NCBI GenBank assembly: GCA_029582165.1
Contig: CM055881.1
Span: forward strand, 25,525,594-25,589,593
Origin: Portulaca oleracea
Taxonomy: Eukaryota > Streptophyta > Magnoliopsida > Caryophyllales > Portulacaceae
Length of the DNA: 64,000 nt
Reading direction: 5' to 3'
Of this stretch, positions 12,322 through 24,039 are shown piece after piece. A program made the translations under genes and the position numbers. The notes beneath the pieces were generated by a model. That model did not search any database. It had not been told where the DNA came from and saw nothing but the letters and a program-made list of their open reading frames with translations. Position 1 is the first letter of the stretch. Every line of letters starts with the position of its first letter.

Positions 12322-12538
12322 CCGGATCATGTCTCTCACCCTTCCATCTTCATCCCTCACCTCTCCACCTATAAATACCTCATCATTCTACCCTCATTTC
12401 ATCAACAACTTTCATCATCTAATCCTCCATACACTTACTCTCTATCATCTCTATATTATCATCCATTCTCCCTCTTTAATCCTCTCATATAACCATCATC
12501 ATTATCACCTTACTATCATCCACACATCACCTTTCTAG

Positions 12539-12705
12539 TGCAAATTATTATGTGCTCCCGGAGCACGTGCTTCAGATTCTACAATTGTTCACCCATATGT
12601 ATTAGGTTGTTCACTCTGATTATTATGATTGTTCACTCTGATTCATATGATTGTTCACTCACAAGTATCTAGAGCACATGCTCCGGGTGCATGTAATATA
12701 TATTG
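12539..12705. mobile_element. 167-bp Mutator-type MITE, TSD CCTTTCTAG
   Basis: Perfect 9-bp duplications CCTTTCTAG lie at 12530-12538 and 12706-12714. The inverted ends contain TATGTGCTCCCGGAGCACGT and, reversed, ACATGCACCCGGAGCATGT. A short internal phrase, TTGTTCACTCTGATT, recurs. It has no coding capacity. The 9-bp TSD points to mobilisation by a Mutator-like transposase. Confidence 0.85.
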
Positions 12706-13743
12706 CCTTTCTAGCCATCCTTACACTCATCCTTTCATCCAAGTAATAAACGGAGGCCAAGTCAAGGGATCGATCTTCTTTTCCACCTTTATCTACTAAC
12801 TAGCAAGGTTTGCTCTTCTTGGCTATTGTATTTAATCATGTAATTTACGTTTTAATTCTTATTTGTACTTATTTTGTAAAGAAAACATCATATTTTAAAT
12901 TTGCATGATCAAGAATATAATGTTGTGAAATTTATTAAACTTCTCCCCGCTCTATTTATTTCAAGTTCGGTTTTAGTAGATTCTATTTTCAAACAGGCGA
13001 ATTCGAGAATTATTTTATTTCTCGAATTTGTAACCTTACCCCCGGACTTAGAATTCGGGTTTGTAGACCGGAGTTATCTTTTTATCTTTTTGGTTTGTCG
13101 ATTTCCTTAAATCGACTGGCGACTCTTTCTTTCTTTTATAATCTATTTTTAATTATCATAAATACACATCATTACCTATAAAAATGTTTACTAATGTTTT
13201 CTTATATTCTCATATATAAGCTTGAGCCTCGGCCGAGAGAAAATGGTCCAGAAAATAGCATAGGCCGCTTGACCTATGCTATTTTCTTCATCCATTTTCA
13301 CTGGGCCGGGGAAGAACAGGCCCAACAATGGGACTGTCGTAGGTCAAGCGGCCTACGACACCCCCTGGTGGCCCATGTTCTTCCTCTACGGCCCATGTTT
13401 GTAAATGGGTTAGTCTTTAAGCATTAGTAAAATATTTTTTGTGTAACTTTGGGTATTTTGATAATAAAAAATAGGTTTGTAAATGAATAAAGTTTCATCA
13501 CCTCGAAAATAAATTTCATAAAATAAAAACAGCCTTATTTAAGGATTAAGTAACCTTAGTCGGCTCCCGATCATAACTTAAGTAGCGTTTCGAAACCATT
13601 CCCCGAACGGGAATTTTTCGGGTCCTACACCCTTCCCTCCCCCAATCCTTAAATCCTATCAAATAAAAACTATCAACCATTGATTTGTTTTGATTATAAT
13701 GATTCACCAAACAAAATTGATGTCATTAGATTCGTAATAAAAA

Positions 13744-14300
13744 GGGTTTTTGGATGCTAATATACTGAGCTTTTGGGGTATTGGACAATAATGCACTGAA
13801 CTTTGGTATTGTACAACAATACACTGAACTTTGGGGGGTGTTGAATAATAATGCACTCATAACGATTTTGGTAGTGACCCACTTGGTAGCAATCCTACGT
13901 AGCACGTGGAGGAGATAAATTGACCCAAAAATATTTAAATTTATGACATGTCAGCTAATCCACACATAAGTAAAGAGAATCAACTTTGAAAAGAGTAGAA
14001 AAAACATAAAGTCACATTTGTTCAAACGTGTTTCCCTAGAGAGATTATTGTTGTAGTTCTATAAAATCACTTTTGCTTGTGTAAATTAGCTGACATGTCA
14101 AAAATTTAGATATTATTTAGTCTATTCATCTTCTCGGTCTGCCATGTAAGATTGTCATCAAGTCAGCCACCGTTGAAATTATTTCGGGTGCATTATTGTC
14201 CAACGCCCTTCAAAGTTCAGTGCATTATTTTCCAATGTCAAAGTTCAGTGCATTATTGTCCAATACCCTAAAAGCTCAGTATATTAGCGTCCAAAAATCC
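13744..14300. mobile_element. 557-bp foldback MITE, family A copy 1, TSD TAATAAAAA
   Basis: Starts GGGTTTTTGGATGC and ends GCGTCCAAAAATCC. Arms of about 110 bp carry repeated units of the form AATGCACTGAACTTTGG. TSD TAATAAAAA at 13735-13743 and 14301-14309 is perfect. The same family occurs at 16711-17051. The internal spacer differs and is not coding. Confidence 0.9.
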
Positions 14301-14482
14301 TAATAAAAAATACTATTGAAAAAGTATAATATCGTAGTTTTTTATAAAAATACTATGTGAGAAATTGTTGATTGAAGATGGATCTCAAAAGGCGTGAATG
14401 ACAGATAAAGAAAAATGGAGGGAGTAATAAAAAGTATTGGGTCCTCTGCTCTCTTTCTTTCGCTCCCCCAATGCTCAAACCA

Positions 14483-14960
14483 CGTTAATCCTGTTAAAGC
14501 TGTGAGCGAGTTCAAAAATTTCACCATATCATAATCAGTTACTAACCGTTGTTAAAATTTGTTGGAACTTCCCGCTAAAATATAGTATATTGTTAATTTA
14601 AACGAAACATATCTCCAATAATTTACAATTATTTTGGTCTTCGTAAACTGTGAAACATTTTTCACCATATTATTCACATTATCTAATTCTTAATTAATAT
14701 CATGATATTTTATCATAAAAAATTAAATTTTATCGAATTTTATAATGTAACCACCTTTAAGTTTATTATAATAAGTCATATATAAATATATAATATAATA
14801 TAATATAATCTATATATATATCTATATAATAAAAAGCAATGGGATCCCCACTCTCTTCCCTTCCCTTCCCCAATCCTTAAATCTATGAATAAAATTTATC
14901 AACCATTGATTTATTTTGATTTTAAATCTCAACTGTCAATCTAACAAAATATTTTATTAA
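14483..14960. repeat. Dispersed repeat, copy 2
   Basis: Matches 10534-11098 plus 13630-13735 across the LTR-type insertion, with a much shorter microsatellite. Its uninterrupted CTTCCCTTCCCTTCCCC is the empty-site form for that insertion. A third AAAAAAGCAATG phrase near 14990 suggests another related fragment follows. Confidence 0.7.
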
Positions 14961-15871
14961 ATATACCTATTTATCTTTATATATAAAAAAGCAATGAGTG
15001 TGCCCTTAAAATTGCTTCCCGCTGCAATCATGTGATTTGGTGCAACCGCAAGTTATATTCATTCAAAATTTAAACACAAAAAAATCATCCTTTAAAACTA
15101 CCCTGATTCTCCATAATCGGCTCACTCGTTTTTTCCGTAACTAACTCATAAGCTTGAAACTACCCTTATTATTGATAACTGCTTAATCTGGTTTTTTTTT
15201 CGTAAATGAGTCATGACCCACAGTCATTACAACTCATAACTTCTTCCCTGTCTCTCTCTCCGAAGTCATAATTTTTGTCCTCCATCTCCTTTTAGTGCTC
15301 CCTACCATAGTTATTAAAATCCCGATTCTGATTTACGATCCTACGATTTTATGGTCCAAAATCGTCGATACGATTATACTATTTACACACAATCCATGAT
15401 CCTACATGGGCTAAATTCCAATCCTAACTTCTCCATAGTTTCGAGTTAGGGTCACGATTTTAATAACCTTGCTCCCTACTCCCAACAATCAGAACAAAGG
15501 CTATGGTATGTAAGGTTTGATTGTGTGCTAGTGTCCAACGACAAGGTTTAGCCAACAATGGTTCTAGCGGCAGCGATAAAAGGCACACTTTTCTTCCTCA
15601 GATCTCAATCAGATGTTGAAGATTAATGAAGTTGAAGTGTTTCACCTTTTACGGTTTGAGATGAAATTGTGGGAGTCATGATTTATGAAATGATTTTGAT
15701 TTCTATCATTAGTCTTCAATTTGATTTAGTAAGTATTCGGTTTTGCAATTTTATTTTGCTCGATCTGACTCATTCTGTGTGTGTTTAATACATTATTTCC
15801 AATTTTATTTTCTTTTCTTTTAAATTCTTTTTCCCCTTCTTCCCTCAAAAAAAAAAAAAATTTCCCCTTCT
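14961..15871. other. No gene recognised; one MITE inside
   Basis: Apart from the MITE at 15306-15470 this stretch has no convincing feature. The right end is the pyrimidine-rich target (CCCCTTCT) of the hAT element that follows. Confidence 0.5.
15306..15470. mobile_element. 165-bp Mutator-type MITE, TSD GCTCCCTAC
   Basis: Perfect 9-bp duplications GCTCCCTAC at 15297-15305 and 15471-15479. TIRs read CATAGTTATTAAAATC on the left and, reversed, AAGGTTATTAAAATCG on the right. No ORF. Confidence 0.88.
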
Positions 15872-16025
15872 CAGTGGCAAAGCCAGAATTCAAAGGTAGG
15901 GGTGTCAAGATAAAATTTAATAAAAAAGATGAAATTTTATTGGAACAAATTCTGAAAAATTAACATATTCAAATAACATAAAGTTTAATGATATAGTTTT
16001 GAAAATAAAAATGCATACCTTAAAT

Positions 16026-18771
16026 CTAAAATTGTCCTCGACGAGTAGTCATATTTCGATAGTAAAACATGATTTCTTCATTGGTCACTTTATCAAAAAG
16101 ATCATCTTCAAAATAAATGACAACACTGCCACTTAAAAAATCATATGATATTTTGTTGCGCAGTGCAGTTTTTATGAATTTTATTGCATAGAAGACTCTT
16201 TCAACGCTTGTTCTAGAAACCGGTAAAACCAATGCTGAAGTCACAAGTCGATATAGGTGAGGAAAGCTCAAGTGCTTTTTAGTATCAACCAAACTCTTGC
16301 AAAGATCACCAATACTTGTCATATAGGATAATTTCTTATCATCATGCACATTATTTATGAAAATATCAAGATCAGAAGAAAGTGCATCAATGCCAAACTT
16401 TTTCAAAATCATCCGGATATAAGCGAGCCATCTTTATTATCTTTTTCTTGTCAAAGTTAGCAAATGAGCCCATAGGATTCAAACAAGCCACACCCATAAG
16501 CAAATTAGTGCTTCCTTTAGGAAAATGATTATTGAATTCTTGCATTTGCATGTCGAGAATTGTGTAAAACACATCAACGCGATAATAATGTTCATTTGTC
16601 ACCTTGGAAACTCTATGCTTGGTTTTTTCCTCGAACAATGTGGATGTATTCCATGTTGGGAATTTGAATATCATATTTCGCACAGAACGAAGAAACACTG
16701 TCAAATAAATGGATTATTGGATGATAATACACTGAACTTTAGGAGTATTGGACAATAATGCACTGAACCTTTTTCTTAGACTCTAATACATTGAACTTTG
16801 AGGGTATTGGACAATAACGCACTCAGACCAATTCAGCTGGTGGTTGATGCGGTGACTAAAATATTTTTTGGAAAAAAATAGAAAAACGATACCTCAAAGT
16901 AGGACAACCACCCGTCAACCACCAGCTGAATTAGTCTGAGTGCATTATTGTCCAATACCCTCAAAGTTCAGTGCATTAGAGTCTAAGAAAAAATTCCAGT
17001 GCATTATTGCCCAATACCCCTAAAGTTCAATGTATTATCATCCAGTAATCCCAAATAAATCATTCCAACCTCCATTCCTTGTCACTTGTAGTTGTCTCTT
17101 AGCAGTAGCAAGATATGTTATAACATTGACAATATCTTGATCCCTTCTTTGCAATGCCTTACTTAATGCATTTGTAATACCCAACACCAATTTCGTCAAA
17201 TGCAATAAGAAAACAAACTCAAATGTTTGCATTCCATCTAAAGCACTTTGAGCTAAGACTTTATCAGATGCATGGTTTCCATGACTTGCAATAGCATCAA
17301 GCACTTCAATATAAGGACCAAACATGATACTCATATCAGAAAATGTTTTATAATGAGATCCTTATCGACTATCCCCAGGTCTTGCAAGTCCAAGTTCTTG
17401 GTTTAAACCTCGACCACTTTGTGATTCACCTAAACGTAAAGCTTCTTCAACTTGTCGAGTTGTTTTAAACGCAATTCATCTCTACGTTTATAGGAACCAC
17501 CAATTGCATTCAATAATAATATTAACTAAACCAAAGAACCACTCGATATCATCATGATGGTATACAACTGCAAAAGAGTCAATTGAAGTTGATAAGCAAA
17601 GAAATGGATATAATGTGCAGATGGACAATCTTGCATAATCAAAGCTCTCAACCTCATGTTGCTAGCCCCATCATATCCTTGTCTTCGTATTCGAGATGGA
17701 CTCAGATTATATTTGGATAACAAAGAATATATTTCACTCTGTAGGGACAAACAGGATGTATCAAACACATGAACAAGACCAAACACATGAACAAGACTAA
17801 ACAAACGCTCCATGACACACCCTTTTATATCAACATAGCACAAGACAATGACCATTTGTTGCTTACAAGATATATCACGAGATTCATCAATTTATATAGC
17901 AAAGTGTTCATCTCTAAGTTCTTCCATCATCTTTCTGATAGTTAGTTTTGCACAAGAATGGAGAATATCTTTTTGTAAATCTGAAGAAGTGATTGTGCAA
18001 TTTTTCGGAGCTTTGTCTAGAACATTTCCAATGTGTTCATTACTTTTACCATGCCAATCTAAGAAATCCAAAAAAGTACCTCTCCTTGATGAAGATTTAC
18101 TTTCATCATGACTCCGAAAAGGCAACGCTCCTTTCAAAAGTTGCCTTGCTACTTCAACAGAAGCATTTAAATGAGTCTTATATTCAGAGTCAATTTGCTT
18201 AAACTGCTTATCTATAGCGGTTAGTATGGATTGCTTTTGATTCATAAGATCTTCACAGTTTCTAACACATTAATTATGCACGCTATTCACGCCACCAACA
18301 TGCTTATCAAAGCTACTCCGCTTATTCCAAGCCTTAAACTCCTTATATGTAAATGTATCTCCTCCACCATGACCCATTTTATCATCCTTGAACAAATAAC
18401 AACACAAACAAAATGCAGCTTCTTCTTTTTTTGCTATATTCTAACTAGGTAGGATATGCATTAAACCATGCTTTATTAAAACACCACATAACACCGGACA
18501 TTAGAGTCTGGCGAAATTTATGATTTACGGGTTGACAAGGACCTTGCTGACAATAAGCTCTCCATACCTCATCGCGCTCATTTGGATAATAACTTGAAAT
18601 TGGTTTTCTTTCACCCGGGTCTGCAGGAAGAGTTTTTATATGAACACGAGTTCTTCTAGAAGAAGAGGGATTAGTGACTGGGGGCAGTTCATTGTCAGAT
18701 GATGGATGAATACTTTCTTGAGGCGACGGGGAATTTTGTGTCGCAGAACCTGAATCATGTGATGCCTTCAC
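16026..18771 (-). pseudogene. hAT transposase, TTF-zinc-finger/DUF4371/dimerisation type, disrupted
   Basis: Read from 18771 downward, the order is a Ser-rich leader; a TTF-type zinc-finger-like block with HIKTLPADPGERKPISSYYP; a DUF4371-like RNase-H-fold part (18245-17526) with KNCTITSSDLQKDI and RIRRQGYDGASNM; an insertion domain (17334-17038); and the C-terminal hAT dimerisation region (16412-16026) with LVLPVSRTSVERVFYAIKFI. This matches plant ZMYM1-like hAT proteins. Frames change at least four times, and a MITE interrupts the codons after GGWNDLF. The leader starts with Met at 18771, but the true start could lie farther upstream. It is non-functional as it stands. Confidence 0.88.
16711..17051. 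mobile_element. 341-bp foldback MITE, family A copy 2, TSD CAAATAAAT
   Basis: Nearly perfect palindrome with ends GGATTATTGGATGATAATAC and, reversed, GGATTACTGGATGATAATAC. TSD CAAATAAAT at 16702-16710 and 17052-17060 is perfect. The arms share the AATGCACTGAAC and GTATTGGACAATAA units of the 13744-14300 element. It inserted into the hAT transposase coding sequence, so it is younger than that hAT insertion or came in with it. Confidence 0.93.
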
Positions 18772-19908
18772 TCTCTTACTGAAAAATTTTTCTCCATTTC
18801 AAACTGACAAACAATTTTAAAAAATAAATTAACTTTATAAATTCAAAACATCCGCTAAAGCATATTCATATTTGATTATTAGAAATCAACAATTAACAAT
18901 AACGAAATCACCATCTCATAACAATATTTTAATTTGTAACCAATCAATCAAACAAATAAACTACATAGTTTGAATTATAAATATTTAACCAAAATAAAAC
19001 CAAGAACTCTAATCGTTCTATTCAATAGATTGTTATTTCATCACAAAATACTCAAATTTATTAATTGTTCAAGCAAATTTAATTATTAGAATGAACAATA
19101 AACAATAACATAATCACCATCTCACAAGAATATTTTAATTTGTCACCAATGAATCAAACAAATAAATTACATAGTTTGAATTATGAATATTTGAACAAAA
19201 TAAAACAAAAAATTCTAATCGTTCTATTCAAAGATTGCTATTTCATCACAAAATTCGCAAATATATTAATTTTTCAATACAAATTTAACTAAAATTAATA
19301 AATTAAACATAATAACTTACAAAATAACATACCTCAACTCAAGTATTTGATCAATTTGTGCATAAAAGGGGCAAATTGAACTAGTGACATGGACCCATGG
19401 TAGAAACGACGAGCAAGCTACCCTATTAATAATTAGGGTTAAATGAAAATTTCTAAAACTGGGATTTAGAGGCGCGTCAAACCTATGACTTCACTGAATA
19501 GGCGCGCGACATCACACAGACAGAAAATGCTCAATTTGCAATTCAATAAAGTCGAACCCTTGAGTGAGGGAGATAGGCGCGCCCACAACCATCCGACTAC
19601 GGAGACACTATTGCATGCATTTCCCACAAATTGTTATATATATTATTTTTAACTATAAAATAGCTCTAAACTAATTTTTTTTCCCCAAAAAAGCTAGGGG
19701 GTCAATTGACCACCCTTGACCCTTAATAGCTTCACCCTTGCCCCTTCTATGTGTAGTTAAAGGGTCATACTTACAGGTTATCCAAGGAAGAAATGTTATT
19801 ATTGGTTCAGAATTTGATCTATCTACACGACTTTCATTTCCAGGTTTGCTTGCCTGCTTTCTTTGCCAGTGTTTAACAATGAGATACCTCATCAGGTGCA
19901 GGACAACC

Positions 19909-21028
19909 TTGAAGAAACCCCTACTCCATTCCAAGGACCTCCACTGTTCTGAGGACCTCCACAGCTGCTGACGTGATTTTGATTGAAAGACAAACCTTGA
20001 AGATATAAAATCAGGGAAGTTTCCATAATATGAATATTCCATATCTTCTCTAGTATTTATATATCTTACATGAGCCCTAACTGATTTTATATTATTGCAA
20101 ATATCCAAATCAAAGGAAAGAGGTAGTTGCCAAATAAATGAAGATTGAGGATCAAACAAAGAAGGAAAGAATATGAAGAATCTCAACGCTACTCTGAGGA
20201 CCTCACCATATCCAGCAGTGAGGACCTCCAGTTCCAGTGCGAAGATTTTATTTGAAAGAGCAAATGTAGAGAAGTATCCTGAATATCTCTAAAATATTTC
20301 CAGCATATGTCCAGAATAATATCTACTAATTATGATATATATCTTTGCAGAAGATCATTACAAAATGGCAAGCTTAAAGATCCTAAAGAATCAAGATTAG
20401 AAGATTAACACAAAGATGGAAAGGATCAAGCATATATAATGATCAAGCATATCTGGATAGCAAACATAAAGATCCTAAAGAATCAAGATTAGAAGATCAA
20501 CACAAAGATGGAAATGATCAAGAGTTAAAGAAACTTCAAAGTAGCCGTTATATTGGAACCTCAAGCATCTATATAAAGCTTGCTGTCCTCCTCTCTCAAG
20601 ATAACGATTCCAAGCAAGATAAATCGTGTGTAGGAATTTTGTGATAGAAAATTCCGAGTGTAGCTACTTGGTTGTGAGTAGTGAGTTGTGTAACCAGAAG
20701 TTGTGTTCTGGTGAGGACCTCAGAGTCGTGTAACTAAAGTGAAGTGACCTCACTTTAGTGAGTTCAAGCCATTCTTCATGCCTCAATTGTGAGGCCACTG
20801 CTGCAGAAGTTCATCCTGAATCTTCTGCCTTTGTAAGCATTTGTTGAGGACCTCACAGTCCTTGACAGTGCCGAGTTTGTAACCTCATCTATTTTCTAAC
20901 ACTTTAAGTTTATCAATAAAGAAGTATTATTCAAATATATAAATGCTATTAATGTTTTTGTGTTGATTAAGTGCAGAATTTTTATACAACCTTATTCACC
21001 CCCTCTAGAGTTATTTCAAACCTGATGG
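19909..21028 (+). mobile_element. Copia-type LTR relic with repeated GAGGACCTC motif
   Basis: The right end, TTATTCACCCCCTCTAG followed by AGTTATTTCA, is the recognisable LTR-internal junction of many plant copia elements. A related relic lies at 49531-50248 (shared GTGTAGGAATTTT, AGTGTAGC, CTGGTGAGG and GCTGCAGAAG phrases in order), and a reversed one near 38494. The palindromic word GAGGACCTC or a close variant occurs about six times. The left boundary is approximate; no primer-binding site or internal region is clear. Confidence 0.6.
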
Positions 21029-21911
21029 AGCTCAATAGCAAAAGGCATTACAACCCTTTCTTGCTTATTGAATTGGTGATCTGTTTTTTTATTTTTTTTA
21101 TTGAGTAGACTAAATTTTTGCTACGATTGAAACAAGGCTGAAGAGTTTCAACGGGACTTGACCAAAGTTTCAATAAAAGTGGGGTGTGGTAGTTGGGGTC
21201 TTGGGCATTAGAGCGGTAGAGCCTCAACAGTGATTACAACCAATGATTACTTATGTTATTCTTTGCACCTTGCTCTTTTGTACTCTACTTTGCTTCACAT
21301 GTTAATGTTAGGTGTAGTACTATTTTGTTTTGGGTTACGTTCAGATGTTCAGTAGTTGGCTTTTAAAAGCCTCTCCCCATTTTTGGGATGTTGAAAATAA
21401 TAATTTTTTAAAAAATGAGCTATTATCATACAATCTTAATATTTCAATATCCTCCTTTTGTATTTAAGAGTTGTATTTATGTTGTAATCTATGAAATAGA
21501 ATCAACTATGTTGTTTTCATTTTTTTAGTAGGGGAGATAAGGGGACGATGGCAGACGCAAAATGTCAACAACTTTGGTGAAAATGGAGTTGGCCAGGTAA
21601 CCATGGCATGCAAAAAGTGGATTGATAGGAGTCAAATTATTACTTTACTTTGCAAATATTACTATTTAGGTTATTTTTTTAATTATGGGTTATTACATAG
21701 TTGGAATTCATATTTGATCATGCTTTAGTCATATTTTTTTGATATTTTTGTCATTCTCTATATTATTTCTAGTTGTATTCATCTACTTAAATGACTTTCA
21801 TTCAAAAAAATAGGTAAAAAATAATTATTTATAAATTACAATGACTAACAAATTATAATGGAAGTAATTTAATATTATTACTCATTATAATTTATGAATA
21901 AATTATAAATA
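21029..21911. other. No gene recognised
   Basis: AT-rich sequence between the LTR relic and a Stowaway MITE. No coding signal. Confidence 0.5.
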
Positions 21912-22169
21912 CTCCCTCCGTTCCACATTAACTGTCATAATTTTGACTTTCACGGTCTCCAATGTCACTTTTTGATTAATAATTTCTTACATAATATGTC
22001 ATTAACAATTGTAATATTATTACTTTTATGATAATATTTTTCGTTACAAATCTAATGGTGGTAATTTCATATAGCAACTTATTATAAATATTGAGAAATT
22101 TATGATCAAAATTTTTGAAATTTAACTACACAATTTCCAAATACGACAATTAATATGGAACGGATGAAG
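21912..22169. mobile_element. Stowaway MITE, 258 bp
   Basis: TA target duplications flank ends CTCCCTCCGTTCC and GGAACGGATGAAG (reverse CTTCATCCGTTCC). The size and ends are typical of Tc1/Mariner-derived Stowaway elements. It lies about 210 bp upstream of the F-box reading frame, so it may be in its promoter. Confidence 0.92.
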
Positions 22170-22379
22170 TAATTAACTATCAAACTTTAGTCGAATTAAT
22201 TTGCGACGAGGCAGTTTAAATGAACTATGCATAATCTCCGTCTCATATTCAGATCCCTCTGTATTTCAACAGTTTGAACCATTCAGGCAGCCTTTGGTTA
22301 CCTACTGGCGGCTGCTAATCAGTAAAATTGGTTCCAGGTTCCTATCGTAAGTATATCAAGATTCACTGTTGTTCTCTTG

Positions 22380-23513
22380 ATGGCAAGTTATTCGGAAATT
22401 CCTGAAGAAATTTTGGTGGATATAGTGTCTCGTTTGCCGGCAAAGTCAGTGGGTCAATGCCGGTGCGTATCCAAGTCATGGTGATCTCTGCTTTCCCAAT
22501 CCAGTTTCATCAGAGCCCACCTTAGCCTCAATCGACGCGCTCATGAATCACTTTTTCTCATTTCTCGTTTGCGGCGCTGTTTCTTCTACGCCACCTCCAC
22601 TTTCACTCTCAGCAATGCCCACCACCTGTTCGACCAAATTACCTTCTTACCAACACGGGTCAGTTTTCCCAATTACCCTGATTTTGCTGCTCGCTTTATT
22701 CCGGGTTCTGGTAATGGGATGTTAAAATTCCGATTTAATCTGGGTTCTTGCAATGGCTTGCTTTTAGTTTCCAACTGGGATGGCCACAAGTTCGTTTTAA
22801 ACCCAGTTACTAGAGACATCAGGGAGGTTCCCAATGCACCATGTGTTCCCTCCCCTCGGAAAAGTTCTACTTTGTATGGATTTGGGTATGATGCTGTTCA
22901 TGATGATTATAAGGTAGTTGCCATTTCTTGCTACTATGATAAGCATAGACCTTATTACCGTGAGACTTTTGTTCATACCTACTCCTTAAAACTTGGTACT
23001 TGGAAAAGCTCAGGGAGTTTTCCCTATGGCCATGATCATTTTCGAACGGCTTTTGTGGAGGGCTGCATCCATTGGCTCGGGTATAAAACTCCAGATGCCA
23101 GTCCTACTGTTCTGGCTTTTGATCTTACCAACGAGGAATTATGCCAACTGCCAACTCCTTCCTCAGATGTCAGTAGAAGTTTTGCTAGTCATATTGCTGT
23201 GCTTGATGGTTGTCTCTGCATGTATAGTTGTGATGGAACTGATATTTGGGTGATGAAAGAGTATGGTGTTCAGGAGTCTTGGATTAATTTCACTATTGAT
23301 ACCCCTTATGGAGTTGGACTCCCACATTTTTGCATGCTGGGGCCAGAACAATTACTGCTGACTAAGATGGGCAAGTGCACAATATTCAACTTGAAAGAAG
23401 GAACTTCCAAGGAGATTGTAGTTCATGGCATTGCAGATGATTTTAATGTTGAAGGGAGCTTTGTGGAGAGCCTCGTTTCACCTCATGGAGGTGATGGAGC
23501 AACGGGGAAATAA
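22380..23513 (+). pseudogene. F-box/FBA protein gene with a nonsense codon in the F-box
   Basis: From ATG at 22380 the frame encodes a canonical F-box (EIPEEILVDIVSRLPAKS, CRCVSKSW) that would recruit the protein to an SCF ubiquitin ligase through SKP1. TGA at 22482-22484 (codon 35) then replaces the residue after the conserved Trp. The same frame continues open to 23513, encoding an FBA_1-like substrate region: GSCNGLLLVSNWDGHKFVLNPVTRDIREVP, YGFGYDAVHDDYKVV, TYSLKLGTWKS, FVEGCIHWLGYKT and WVMKEYGVQESWINF pieces in order. Total length with the stop is 378 codons, normal for CPR1-like F-box genes. Initiation at the next Met, 22569, would give 314 residues without an F-box. The rest of the frame is intact, so the nonsense mutation is recent, a natural polymorphism, or a sequence error. 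Confidence 0.85.
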
Positions 23514-24039
23514 ATGTTTTTCATGTCTGAGGTGGTACAAACTCGTAGGAAACTACTCATTGACAACTGATGTTGATGGTAATGTAACGAGTGCAAGCGC
23601 GATGAACAAGTGCATCTGTACAGAGCTGCAGTTGCCTGAGAAAAGGGAAATGAGGTGGGTTCTTGTAACCAGTCTAGTCAAAACGTTTTTCTCATGTTCT
23701 TTGTTTAAAATTTTTGTCCATCAGTTTCCCTTGTTTCAGTTGACGAGGATTGTCCTAGAGGGGTCGATTGGCTTTGAGCTGCAATTTTGTTAATCAAGTA
23801 GTGATAAAGGATTGTATTGAATCCTGAGATAAGTAACCCTAAGCAAGATACATGCTATGTTCAGGTGATTAGTGAAAACAATCTCCTTGCCTTGGGCTGA
23901 TAATGATGAAGTTAGTTTGCCAAAACCCAGAAGGACTGTAACTACTGCACCATATTTATTTTGATAGCATTGATCTTTAGCTTGAATTTAGTGTCAGACT
24001 AGCGCGATTACTCAGCTAGTGAAGATTGTAGAGATAGCG

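Larger units (their letters stand above)
11099..13629 (+). mobile_element. 2.5-kb LTR-type insertion (probable solo LTR), TSD CCCTT
   Basis: Ends are TGTAGACACC and GGGTCCTACA (TGTAG...CTACA), flanked by CCCTT at 11094-11098 and 13630-13634. The paralogous repeat at about 14850-14870 is the empty site. I found no direct terminal repeats within it, so a large solo LTR is the simplest reading. A CTGGCGACTC motif at about 13113 resembles a Tat/Ogre primer-binding site but lacks the usual LTR end before it. Palindromic TAGGCC...GGCCTA-like motifs recur at about 11410, 11480, 11563, 11673, 13258 and 13338. No credible ORF is present, and two MITEs are nested inside. Confidence 0.75.
15872..19740 (-). 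mobile_element. Complete-ended hAT transposon (ZMYM1-like), TSD CCCCTTCT
   Basis: Perfect 8-bp duplications CCCCTTCT (15864-15871 and 19741-19748) flank ends CAGTGGCAAAGCC and, reversed, CAAGGGTGAAGCT. The 3.87-kb body carries a minus-strand transposase relic at 16026-18771 and about 950 bp of AT-rich DNA on its 5' side. A 341-bp foldback MITE sits in the transposase at 16711-17051. The 8-bp TSD and the protein type agree on hAT. Confidence 0.9.

Noticed and set aside
22473..22508. Micro-intron removing the F-box stop codon
   Set aside because: A GT...AG pair surrounds the TGA region, but the interval of about 24 nt is too short for a plant spliceosomal intron.
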